Shown piece after piece: positions 55,301 to 63,637 of a stretch of DNA of 64,000 nt. The stretch's first letter is position 1. The number at the start of each line of letters is the position of its first letter. Made by a program: the position numbers and the translations under genes. Origin of the DNA: Spirochaetota bacterium (GTDB lineage: Bacteria; Spirochaetota; Brachyspiria; Brachyspirales; JACRPF01); NCBI GenBank assembly GCA_016214035.1, contig JACRPF010000010.1, positions 1-64,000 of the forward strand. Direction: 5' to 3'. Below the pieces are notes generated by a model. The model was not told the origin of the DNA and ran no database searches. It saw only the letters and a list, made by a program, of their open reading frames with translations.

Positions 55301-57745
55301 CTATTCCAATCCCCATTTCTTTTTGAGGTACATTTGTACGGTCATTTTTTCCGTAGGCGACAGACTCCGGTCATAGAGCAGTATCTCGGCGATGTCGCCG
55401 TTGAAACACTGCGTTATCTTGTCTTTGATTTCAGCCTGGCCTCCGATAACAACTGCTTCAAGACTTCTGCCGATAACGGCACTTGAGAAGAATAATCGCG
55501 CGGGAAATGGCTGCGGTTTCTGAGCGTCAGGGCGCATCAGTGAACAGTTCGGCGGCTGATAATCGTGCATCGTGCCGTTCCATGTTGAGAATAAACGCTG
55601 CCATTGGCCACCGGTGCCGTCGGAACGCGCGACGACGAAGAGTGTGTAGCCGCCTGTTTCTGTGCGGAACGTACCGGCCCGCACAGCGGATGTGCCGTCG
55701 AAGCGGACAAAGAAATGTCCGTTCCATCCGGATTCTCTGGTGATGCCGTCCGTTCCTGTGAGAGAACGTTCATCACCGGCGGTACGGCTTTTCCATGTTC
55801 TTATGGTTGTTCCAAAACCCATCTCGAACGAATCGGTATGATCTCCGTCCAGCCAGAGACGTAATCCCGATGTGGGGAATCCGCCGGCGCCCGGACTATA
55901 TGATAGATCCATCGGTTTTATTCCCGGTATATCGGTCTTCCACCACGATGCACCCGGCCGCCACGGTTTACCGCCCGATTGCATTGCGCCTACATCACGC
56001 GGCTGTCCACTGAACGTTGGAAACTCATCGAGCGGGAATGCGGCTGCAATGGCGGCTGAACCGCTGACAGGAACTCCTGCGGCGTCAACGGCTGCGTCAA
56101 AATTGGACCTGAGCAGCGGACCGCGTTCTCCCTGTACGAAGGTAGACGGATCTTTCTGTTCATAAGGCGTTATTACATTGTTGTTGACGATACGTGTTCC
56201 CAGCATGGTCGGTATGCGGCCGGTATAGGTGAATGTAGCAAAGGCACGGTTGACATTTTTTATCGTATTGAAGGCGACGAGATTGTTCAGTGAATCGCTG
56301 TTGAGACGTATGGCGTCGCCGTTGATGTTCCAGATGATATTATGATGCATATAAAAGTTGCTGCAGAAATTGTCAAGGTAAATGCCCGCAGCCGCTTCGC
56401 CGAGGCAGTCATGCACCCAGTTCGATGCGATGATGGAACCGCCGCCATCGGTGCCCCATGCGTAAGTGGCGCCCGAGTCATTGTTGAGCATGGTGGCGAG
56501 GAAAATATCACAGCCGGTGATGCGAAGGCCGCGCGCTTTGTGATGTAGGACGATGTCGCGGCCTGTCCGGTACAGCGTGCAGGCGTCTATCGTCGTGTTC
56601 GTCGTCCCTGAGACGTTCACGCCGCCGTAATATCCGCCGCAGTAATCGAGGTCGTGCATCACGCATTGCAGAATGCGGTTGTCGTTTCCCCGCACGGTGA
56701 TGCCGGGACCGGCCGCGTAGGCAAGGCGTACGTGGTCCAGTGCAGTGCCGTCGCCCTGTACGCTGCAGCCGCCGGAAAAACTGCCGTTGGGCATAAGACT
56801 GTCCGGATACAGTATTTCACAGGATGAAAGTCTGTTGTCATTTCCTTTCAGCTGAACACCGCCCGCGAAAAAAACAAACCCGGTGAACGATATATGATCG
56901 GCGGTGATGTCGAGTGCCAGAGGCCGACGGCGTATCTCTATGCTGCCGCGCTGCGGAGTTTTGCCGTCGGGCGGTATGAGCGAGAGCAATCGTTCCTGAG
57001 TATTGAAGAACCATTCTCCCGGAGCATCAAGCCCCGCTGCACTGTTGTAAAGATAATAGGGATTTCCTGCCACAGGCCGGTGTACGTCCACGGTGCCGTG
57101 GTACGCATCTCCCTTCGAACGCTGGAACGGGGGATCGAACCGCAGCGAAGTGCCCGGTTGATATCCTGTTGTCTTCGGTGTCTTTGAATACCAGCGATGC
57201 CCCGGCCAGATGAACACCGTTGCGCCGTCCCAGTTGCCGGGAGGCAGATTCGTGTCGACGAGTATGTCGTAATCCGTTCCCTGTCCGGCCGTCGCCCAGG
57301 AACGGTTCATGAGATCGTTGAGCGGAGCATTGGGACAACGGGCGAGGTACAGCATTGTTGTTCCGGAGAAGACCTGCGTGACAGGTCCGTCGACATCCGT
57401 TTGATACACGCCGCTTTCCTTCGCGGTCCAGCCTGAGGTCACTTCATCAAGGCCGGTAATGACAACATTGCCGCCGTCTGTTGTAAAGGTGATGAGGTTT
57501 TCATCAGCACCCGACGTCCTTATGGTCACCGTTTCACGGTATGTCCCCGCGCGGACGATGCAGCGGTCGCCGGCTTTCATGAGGTCAGCCGCTTTCTGGA
57601 TGGTCAATAATGGTTTGTCCCTGGTGCCGTTATTGCCGTCACTGCCGTTCGTCGCAACGTGGTATTCAGCGGCGGCGGCAGAAACAGTAATCATTGCAGC
57701 TATAACTATGAGTAGGCGCATGTATTGTCTGAGCACAGGTGACAT
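55301..57745 (-). CDS. exported right-handed beta-helix protein with C-terminal LamG-like domain
   Basis: 814 residues. The signal peptide ends near VSAAAAEYHV. The start of the mature protein (ATNGSDGNNGTRDKPLLTIQ, then GDRCIVRAGTYRETV) is typical of DUF1565/pectate-lyase-like beta helices. Helix coils continue to about 560 (ITVRGNDNRILQCVMHD, VNVSGTTNTTIDACTLY). Residues about 620-810 form a concanavalin-like fold (LRLWLDGDHT, ... FNGDIAEILLYDRSL). It may be a polysaccharide lyase or epimerase; the catalytic residues are not obvious. AAGGA precedes the ATG. It lies 51 bases behind the M14 gene. Confidence 0.85.
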   Translation of the reverse strand: MSPVLRQYMRLLIVIAAMITVSAAAAEYHVATNGSDGNNGTRDKPLLTIQKAADLMKAGDRCIVRAGTYRETVTIRTSGADENLITFTTDGGNVVITGLDEVTSGWTAKESGVYQTDVDGPVTQVFSGTTMLYLARCPNAPLNDLMNRSWATAGQGTDYDILVDTNLPPGNWDGATVFIWPGHRWYSKTPKTTGYQPGTSLRFDPPFQRSKGDAYHGTVDVHRPVAGNPYYLYNSAAGLDAPGEWFFNTQERLLSLIPPDGKTPQRGSIEIRRRPLALDITADHISFTGFVFFAGGVQLKGNDNRLSSCEILYPDSLMPNGSFSGGCSVQGDGTALDHVRLAYAAGPGITVRGNDNRILQCVMHDLDYCGGYYGGVNVSGTTNTTIDACTLYRTGRDIVLHHKARGLRITGCDIFLATMLNNDSGATYAWGTDGGGSIIASNWVHDCLGEAAAGIYLDNFCSNFYMHHNIIWNINGDAIRLNSDSLNNLVAFNTIKNVNRAFATFTYTGRIPTMLGTRIVNNNVITPYEQKDPSTFVQGERGPLLRSNFDAAVDAAGVPVSGSAAIAAAFPLDEFPTFSGQPRDVGAMQSGGKPWRPGASWWKTDIPGIKPMDLSYSPGAGGFPTSGLRLWLDGDHTDSFEMGFGTTIRTWKSRTAGDERSLTGTDGITRESGWNGHFFVRFDGTSAVRAGTFRTETGGYTLFVVARSDGTGGQWQRLFSTWNGTMHDYQPPNCSLMRPDAQKPQPFPARLFFSSAVIGRSLEAVVIGGQAEIKDKITQCFNGDIAEILLYDRSLSPTEKMTVQMYLKKKWGLE

Positions 57746-57752
57746 ATCAATT

Positions 57753-57779
57753 CCTTATACGGTCATAGACAGTATAAGG
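57753..57779 (-). promoter_or_regulatory. inverted repeat over the -10 box of the beta-helix gene
   Basis: CCTTATAC (57753-57760) and GTATAAGG (57772-57779) are perfect 8-bp arms around an 11-bp spacer. The right arm contains the minus-strand TATACT-like -10 sequence (57776-57771). This could be an operator distinct from the 24-bp regulon element. Confidence 0.5.
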
Positions 57780-57796
57780 CATATCATGCCCATCCG

Positions 57797-58927
57797 TCAA
57801 CGAACTGCGGCGAGTACGGCCTCAGCGATAAGCGTTCCGGCATGACGGTAATCAGGTATGGTCATTATTTTGTTTCCGGCCATATAATAACTTGTTTCAA
57901 ATGATATGGCGGGAATATGCAGGTCATTTTCAGCATGTTCGGTTGCGTTCTGATGCTGTCCCCATACATCAAATGGTTTATAATCGGCGTGCCGTTCAAA
58001 ATCAGTGCTGCCGAACGGTATGAGTCTGCTCTTCAATTCATTTATGAGCGGTGCTAACAGCGGAAAATGTTCCGCCGCGGTTTTTGATGTGAAACAATAG
58101 ATGTCTTTTTCTCCCATCGACGGACTGTGAAAATCGAGGAACAGCGCCGGTGCACATCGGTCTTTCCAGATATTCTGGTCCGCCATGAACAGTTTTGTCT
58201 CATGACGCATCGGCGCGCGCGGATCCCATGCGCGGTTAAGGTCATGCGGATACGGATTTTTGCCGTAGTCGCCGGCGAGAATGCCGTCGATATTGGTGAG
58301 CGGTACGCACCAGATGAGCGGCGCTTCAGCACCGGCATTTGCCATGCGGCGTAAAAATCCATCAAGCACCCATGAGCCGCTTACTTCCGCCGAATGCTGA
58401 CGTGCCGTTATATATATGCCGGGCGTAGTACTGTTCTTTTCACCGTAGCTGTTACTGAGTCGTTTGATCGCATTTCCGTTCTGGCTTACGCCGATTTCAT
58501 TATTGTTCCAGAAGCCGTGACAATCACCGATCAGCGTGTCGATTTCAGCTTCGCCGTACGGATAACACCAGGCGATCTCGGCATAGGTTCCGGGAGTGGC
58601 AATATTCCAAAAGAGAGAACGATGACCGTCAGTACGCATTACTTCGGTACCGGCTGATAAGCGCGTCCATTCCCCGCCGTCATATCTGATCACCGGTATA
58701 CCGTCCCGCGAATTGCCGAGCATGCTGGTAACGTGTTTCATCTCAATGCGTGTCTCAGCCGGAAGCGTCTCCGGTGACGGATTGTCTATCCGGAAACAGA
58801 ACCATAATCGTTCGATGCCTCCATGTGCTGCAGCGGCGAATCGTACCACATTGACTGCCGCTTCGGTCACGGTTTCTACAGCGCAGACATTTCCATACGG
58901 TATCCGGTCGGTTATCTGTAATTGCAT
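57797..58927 (-). CDS. M14-family zinc carboxypeptidase-like protein
   Basis: 376 residues, no signal peptide. The zinc ligands are His178 and Glu181 (ARQHSAEVSGSW) and His267 (LDFHSPS). The substrate-binding DLNRAWD has Arg232, and the general base is Glu344 (ISFETSYYM). The N-terminal 150 residues are a beta domain like that found before the catalytic part of cytosolic carboxypeptidases. AGGAG precedes the ATG. The substrate might be a peptide, an amide or an amino-acylated glycan. Its place among glycan genes is unusual. Confidence 0.88.
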   Translation of the reverse strand: MQLQITDRIPYGNVCAVETVTEAAVNVVRFAAAAHGGIERLWFCFRIDNPSPETLPAETRIEMKHVTSMLGNSRDGIPVIRYDGGEWTRLSAGTEVMRTDGHRSLFWNIATPGTYAEIAWCYPYGEAEIDTLIGDCHGFWNNNEIGVSQNGNAIKRLSNSYGEKNSTTPGIYITARQHSAEVSGSWVLDGFLRRMANAGAEAPLIWCVPLTNIDGILAGDYGKNPYPHDLNRAWDPRAPMRHETKLFMADQNIWKDRCAPALFLDFHSPSMGEKDIYCFTSKTAAEHFPLLAPLINELKSRLIPFGSTDFERHADYKPFDVWGQHQNATEHAENDLHIPAISFETSYYMAGNKIMTIPDYRHAGTLIAEAVLAAVR

Positions 58928-59083
58928 CGGCCATGCTCCTGATGGCGCCTTCGGCTTGAGGCCATCGGCGACGGGTATTTGCCGCTTTCGCGGTATGGTG
59001 ATATACTATACACAGGACGCCGGAATTGAATCGTACGATACCGTCATAAATAGTAATTTTCTGCTCTCCTGCCGGATGAGATA

Positions 59084-59944
59084 ATGGAAAAGAAAAGCGA
59101 ACAGGATATCATTGCACACGAACTGGCGATGCTCATTCGGGATGAATCACTCGTATTTCACTGCAGTCATAAAAAAAAAGCTGCGCCGGATGCCTCGTTC
59201 TATATTCCCGGTTTTCCTCACATCGAGATAGTCCGGAAGGGTGTGCTGCCGCTGACGTTCCCCGCCGCACACGGCGATGAAAACGTAACGCTCTGCCGCG
59301 GCGGCGTGCTGTATATTATCCCGGGCTCCGGGGTGATGCGCGATATGGATACCGAACGCAAGCTCCTGGCGATCAATCTGCATCGTGACGGCATCGAATG
59401 CTACCGGTCGCGCCGGTTGTCCGCGGATAAACTCGGCAGTCCGCGCGTCTCGTATCATACCGCGCGCCCGCTCAATGTAGGCGGCATGCATACGCTTCGT
59501 GCCATCGAATATTTTTTCATCGCCGGTCAACGGCCGGAACTGCTTCCGCTGTTTCAAAGCTTTCTCATGACTATACGCTCCATGATAACGGATGACCGTG
59601 CGGATCCGCAGACGCGTGCTCATGCGACATACAAGATGATAATGCATTACATGCGGGAGAAGTGTACCGATGCAATAGGCCGCGGAACTGCGGCTGAAGA
59701 GTTCGGACTGTCACCGGATTATATCACACACCTGTTTGCGAAATACGGCGACCGCGGGTTCAATGATGTTTTGACGGAGCTGCGGTTGGAACAGGCTGAA
59801 CGGTATCTCAGACAAGGCAGGTATCCGGTGAATCGTGTGGGGGAACTCTGCGGCTTTGAGGATGCCGGGTATTTCATCAAGGTGTTCAGACGATATTACG
59901 GCATGACGCCGGGCAGTTTTATGGACAGGCTGACGGGGAAGTGA
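59084..59944 (+). CDS. AraC-family transcriptional regulator
   Basis: 286 residues. The N-terminal sensor is not strongly conserved. The C-terminal HTHs are recognisable (GRGTAAEEFGLSPDYITHLF; NRVGELCGFEDAGYFIKVFR, then YYGMTPGSF). It is divergent from the M14 gene across 156 bases. The plus-strand -10 box is unclear; TATACT at 59002-59007 is about 75 bases upstream. Confidence 0.9.
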   Translation: MEKKSEQDIIAHELAMLIRDESLVFHCSHKKKAAPDASFYIPGFPHIEIVRKGVLPLTFPAAHGDENVTLCRGGVLYIIPGSGVMRDMDTERKLLAINLHRDGIECYRSRRLSADKLGSPRVSYHTARPLNVGGMHTLRAIEYFFIAGQRPELLPLFQSFLMTIRSMITDDRADPQTRAHATYKMIMHYMREKCTDAIGRGTAAEEFGLSPDYITHLFAKYGDRGFNDVLTELRLEQAERYLRQGRYPVNRVGELCGFEDAGYFIKVFRRYYGMTPGSFMDRLTGK

Positions 59945-59985
59945 TTATTTTGCCCCTGCCGGGAAACGAGTTATCGAACAGAATA

Positions 59986-61026
59986 TCATTGTATCTTTTC
60001 CATAGCGTCACCGAGCTTTGCCGCAAAATGAGCCGCTCCGGCGACATTGAGATGAACCGCATCGTTAAGCCCGTCGGCATCGGTGAAGGCGGGCCCTTCA
60101 ATGCAGTACATACCGGTGCCGCCTTTGGCCGTTTCGTCGGCAACAACACGGCGCACAGCCTCGCGATACATCTCAAGCGTGACATTCGTTTTGGTTTTAT
60201 TTCCGCTTGCGGTTGTCGTTGAAAACGTCGGTGTAATGCAGAAAATCTGCGCCTTCGGATGATCGTTTCGCAGTGCGGAGAGTATGCGATGATAACTCTT
60301 CTCATACGACTCGACTGAATTGATCCCGTTCATGTCATTATATCCGATGAGTATGGTTACGACATCAACCTGTTTATTGCTGATCATGGCTGCAACAGCC
60401 GGTGAGATCTGTCCGCCGCCGACCGCAAGATTAAACAGCTCCCAGCCGAACCGCCGTGCGATCTGAAACGCATAGGTCTCTGCCGTCATTGTCTGGCCGG
60501 TGCCGTGCGTGATCGAGTCGCCGATGGCGATATAGCATTTTCGATGAAGCATCTTTTTCGGAAGCAGCTCACCGGAAATATCAAGTCCGCCGAAAACCGG
60601 ATTCGCCCAGTTCGGCATCACAATCTCATACTGCGCAGCACCGGCGGCTGTCGGAATAGACAGTGAAAACGGCGAACCTGCTGTTCCGCCCACAAGATTG
60701 GTGACGAATACCGTATCACGGTAAACGCTGAACCGGCTCACGCCTCTGCCTGCGGTTGGAAACAGAAACTTCGCAGTGACAGCACTGGCGTCGGCGTTAA
60801 AGCGTATCACAATGCCGGTGGTGGTAAGCGCCCTGTCATTGTTAAATGTCTTGTCTTTGCTCGCGAGTGTCGCGGCATCAAAGCGCGGCATGGTCATATA
60901 GCCGTTTGACATTGAGGGGAAATAGACACCGTCATAGGCGATACGGGAATCATCCGGGGCAATTGTTTCTGCGGTAAGGACTCTGCATACGCATAAAAGC
61001 GAAATCATGATTGAAATTTTTGTCAT
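59986..61026 (-). CDS. exported SGNH/GDSL hydrolase
   Basis: 346 residues with a signal peptide (SIMISLLCVCRVLTAE). An N-terminal beta domain (about 25-165) precedes the SGNH core: YIAIGDSITHGTGQT, AVGGGQI, IGYNDMNG and DAVHLNVAGAAHFA. This is the domain order of acetylxylan-esterase-like CE2/SGNH enzymes. The ATG at 61026 has GGAG upstream; a GTG at 61044 is also in frame. It lies 14 bases behind the GH5 gene and is probably a sugar deacetylase. Confidence 0.87.
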   Translation of the reverse strand: MTKISIMISLLCVCRVLTAETIAPDDSRIAYDGVYFPSMSNGYMTMPRFDAATLASKDKTFNNDRALTTTGIVIRFNADASAVTAKFLFPTAGRGVSRFSVYRDTVFVTNLVGGTAGSPFSLSIPTAAGAAQYEIVMPNWANPVFGGLDISGELLPKKMLHRKCYIAIGDSITHGTGQTMTAETYAFQIARRFGWELFNLAVGGGQISPAVAAMISNKQVDVVTILIGYNDMNGINSVESYEKSYHRILSALRNDHPKAQIFCITPTFSTTTASGNKTKTNVTLEMYREAVRRVVADETAKGGTGMYCIEGPAFTDADGLNDAVHLNVAGAAHFAAKLGDAMEKIQ

Positions 61027-61040
61027 TAGCTTTACTCCAC

Positions 61041-62045
61041 TCACTTCCCCAGAGATTCGAAAATCGGCGTGTTCATCTTCACCAGCTGGCCCTTTACCAG
61101 TTTGCCCGATTCGGTCAGTTCCTCATCCGTCCAGCCGGAGAGCTTGTTCAGATTGGGGATGAGTATCGAGGCTGTCTCTGCCTTGTCGGCCACCGACCAG
61201 TTGCAGTAGCTGATATGGTTTGCCTCGAGGAATTCGTACCAGGCGGCCGTCTCGGCGGGATCGAACTTTCCATTTCCCGAGGAGCCGCAGGTGCCATATT
61301 CGGTGACAAAAACAGGGATACCCGCGGCGAGGGCCCGGGCGGTTTGGTCCCGCAGGGACTGTTTATGTGTGCCCGCGTAGAAGTGCATGGTGTAGGCGAT
61401 GTTTGGCCCGGCGAGAGGATCTGCGGCAGCCTCGTCGACGCGCTGTGACCATGTCCGTGTGCCGACGATGATGAGGTTGGATGGATCGTTCCTGCGGATC
61501 GCCGGGATCACAGTTTCTGCGTAGGGCTTGATGATGGTGCTCCACTGTACGTCCTGGGGTTCATTGAAGAGCTCGTAGATCACGTTGGGATACGCGCCGA
61601 ATTCCTTCGAGACCTGATCGAAAAACGCCAGCGCGTTCTCGGTTTCCTTGTGGGCATTGTGGCTGTGAAAATCGATTATTACATAGATGCCGGTATCAAC
61701 GCACGCCTTGATGACGGCCCGAAGCGCGGCCATTGTCTTCTCCGGCGCGCCGTTGAAGCCGTCTTTCGAGCCCGTAGCCATAGCCGCGCGTACGACCGTG
61801 CACTTCCAATCATCCCTGAGCCAGCGCACGGTCTCGGCCGTGTAGAACTTTCCCATCCATTGGCTCCAGAACAGTGACATGCCGCGCAGCACCACGGGCT
61901 CTCCCCGGGCATCGCATACCTTATTGCCGACCGTGCAGAGCCGACCGTACTTCTCCACGACGGTTGTCGGTCCCGCCCCGAAGGACGGCAGTGCTGTGAA
62001 GAGCAGGCCCATGCCCATTATCTGCAAAACAGCCGTACATTTCAT
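61041..62045 (-). CDS. GH5 endoglucanase
   Basis: 334 residues, signal peptide 1-23. Closest in pattern to the Cel5A-type (GH5 subfamily 2) cellulases: NVIYELFNEPQ with acid/base Glu162, IIVGTRTWSQRVDEAA, YTMHFYAGTHKQSLRD, and nucleophile Glu249 in VFVTEYGTCGSSGNG. No separate binding module. By eye it uses more GCC/CTC/GAG codons than neighbouring genes, which may point to recent acquisition. GGAG precedes the ATG. It lies in a sulfatase-GH5-SGNH operon. Confidence 0.94.
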   Translation of the reverse strand: MKCTAVLQIMGMGLLFTALPSFGAGPTTVVEKYGRLCTVGNKVCDARGEPVVLRGMSLFWSQWMGKFYTAETVRWLRDDWKCTVVRAAMATGSKDGFNGAPEKTMAALRAVIKACVDTGIYVIIDFHSHNAHKETENALAFFDQVSKEFGAYPNVIYELFNEPQDVQWSTIIKPYAETVIPAIRRNDPSNLIIVGTRTWSQRVDEAAADPLAGPNIAYTMHFYAGTHKQSLRDQTARALAAGIPVFVTEYGTCGSSGNGKFDPAETAAWYEFLEANHISYCNWSVADKAETASILIPNLNKLSGWTDEELTESGKLVKGQLVKMNTPIFESLGK

Positions 62046-62081
62046 ATAGTGATCTCCGGTGTATTGAGGATATAACGAATA

Positions 62082-63539
62082 CTATTCTATCTTCATCGGC
62101 GGGAATCCGCGCGGGTCATCATTGTGCGGAACAACATCCGCCGTATGAATATACCAGTCAAGCATGCGTTTTTCAAGTGCCGACCGCGCCGATTCGTACG
62201 CGGGATCGTCGTGACGGTTATTTAGCTCCTGCGGATCGTTCGTGAGGTCATAGAGTTCGGATATACCGTTCGGTCGGCGTATCAGTTTATATTCCATCGT
62301 CCGTATCATCGTTGCGCGGCAGACGCTTTCGGGGTGTTCCTGCTGCTGCAAGGCCTTGGGGTAATAGATGTTCGTTTTGGTGCGTAAACCCTGGTCGGTC
62401 CCGGGGCGTCCCTCGAAACAGTTCGGTTCGTGAGTGTCATATCCGCCCTCGGCGAACACGGCACGTTCTTTGTCTCCCGCAGCACCGTTCAGCTGCGGTA
62501 CGAGCGACTGCGCAAAATGCGTATGTTCCGCTTTCACACCGGCGAGGTCCATTATCGTCGCCATCATGTCAAACATCTCCACCTGTTCTTTGACGACATG
62601 TCCGGCCTTGTTGCCCGGCACTTTTGCCACGAACGGCACGCGTGTGAGCACATCCTCTAGGCCCGACGGCCATTTCTCAACAAGACCGTAATCGCCGGCA
62701 TAGTCGCCATGGTCGGAGAAAAAGAAGGTTGCCGTGTCCTTGTCGAGCCCGGTGTCGGCGAGCGTCTGCATCAGTTCGCCGAGCATATGGTCAACGACGC
62801 CTATCATGCCGAGGTAGACTGCGTTGATCTTACGGAGCATCGCTTCATCAATCTCGCCGAGACGACGGTACTGCCGGATGAGCGCATGGAAGTCAGGTTT
62901 TCCAGGCATATCCTTCGGACGCAGCGGCGGGAGTTTTTCAGGTTCGATGAGGTCATGCCACTTTCCCGGTGCCCAGTACGGGCAGTGCGGGAACGATATC
63001 GGCAGAAAAATGACAAACGGTTTTGCCGGTTTTGACTTCAGGAACTGAATCGCGCCGTCTACGCTGCGAAAGTCGTGCAGCTCTTCGATCTCCGATGCAC
63101 CGGGTTTGTGGAGGAATGAATAATAGCGCGGGTCATCGATGCCGTATTCCTGCATGCCGCCCTTGCCGGGCTTGTACCGCGTCGACCGTGCGCCCAGGTT
63201 CCAGTCGGTAACGCTGTCGAATGTGCTTTCCGGTGAGAGCATGTCGTTCTTACCGCCGATGAGTACGTCGTAGCCTGCGTTTTTCATATAGCGCAGCAGG
63301 TTCGGTTCATCGGGGCGAAGCGAATGCCAGAGCGTCCGATGGCCGCGTACATGCGGATACCAGCCGGTCATGAAGCTTGCCCGGGACGGCGTACAGACGG
63401 TATGCTGTACGTGGCACTGGTCGAAACGCACGCCCTCCGACGCAAGACGGTCGAGATTGGGTGTCGGTGCCAGCGGATGTCCGTAACAGCCGGCGCTTTC
63501 CGCGCGACACTCGTCGGGGTTGAAGATGATAAAGTTCAT
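62082..63539 (-). CDS. sulfatase (cysteine type), no signal peptide
   Basis: 485 residues. It begins directly at the sulfatase core (NFIIFNPDECRAESAGCYGH), so it is likely cytosolic. The formylglycine motif is CTPSRASFMTG (Cys49). FFFSDHGDYAGDYGLVEKW gives the second metal-site block. It resembles sulfatases common in glycan-degrading PVC and Bacteroidetes genomes. AAGGA precedes the ATG. First gene of the operon with GH5 and SGNH; divergent from a partial AraC gene. Confidence 0.94.
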   Translation of the reverse strand: MNFIIFNPDECRAESAGCYGHPLAPTPNLDRLASEGVRFDQCHVQHTVCTPSRASFMTGWYPHVRGHRTLWHSLRPDEPNLLRYMKNAGYDVLIGGKNDMLSPESTFDSVTDWNLGARSTRYKPGKGGMQEYGIDDPRYYSFLHKPGASEIEELHDFRSVDGAIQFLKSKPAKPFVIFLPISFPHCPYWAPGKWHDLIEPEKLPPLRPKDMPGKPDFHALIRQYRRLGEIDEAMLRKINAVYLGMIGVVDHMLGELMQTLADTGLDKDTATFFFSDHGDYAGDYGLVEKWPSGLEDVLTRVPFVAKVPGNKAGHVVKEQVEMFDMMATIMDLAGVKAEHTHFAQSLVPQLNGAAGDKERAVFAEGGYDTHEPNCFEGRPGTDQGLRTKTNIYYPKALQQQEHPESVCRATMIRTMEYKLIRRPNGISELYDLTNDPQELNNRHDDPAYESARSALEKRMLDWYIHTADVVPHNDDPRGFPPMKIE

Positions 63540-63571
63540 ACTATGGAATCCTTGGGGTGACTATTACAATA

Positions 63572-63600
63572 ATAATACGATAAAACCATACTTTATTGTA
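63572..63600 (-). promoter_or_regulatory. promoter of the sulfatase gene at 63539
   Basis: Minus strand: weak -35 TACAAT (63600-63595), 17 bp, TATTAT (63577-63572). The -10 box ends 33 bases before the ATG. Confidence 0.5.
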
Positions 63601-63629
63601 TGGCAATATTTCTGATAAATTTGTATAAT
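63601..63629 (+). promoter_or_regulatory. promoter of the partial araC-type gene
   Basis: TATAAT (63624-63629) lies 8 bases before the ATG at 63638, with a poor -35 (TGGCAA, 63601-63606) 17 bp upstream. Probably a leaderless transcript. Confidence 0.5.
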
Positions 63630-63635
63630 TGTCGG
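63612..63635. promoter_or_regulatory. glycan-regulon element, copy 3
   Basis: Plus strand: CTGATAAATTTGT followed by ATAATTGTCGG. It begins 35 bp upstream of the sulfatase -10 box and covers the -10 of the divergent AraC gene, suggesting joint control. Confidence 0.62.
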
Positions 63636-63637
63636 AT

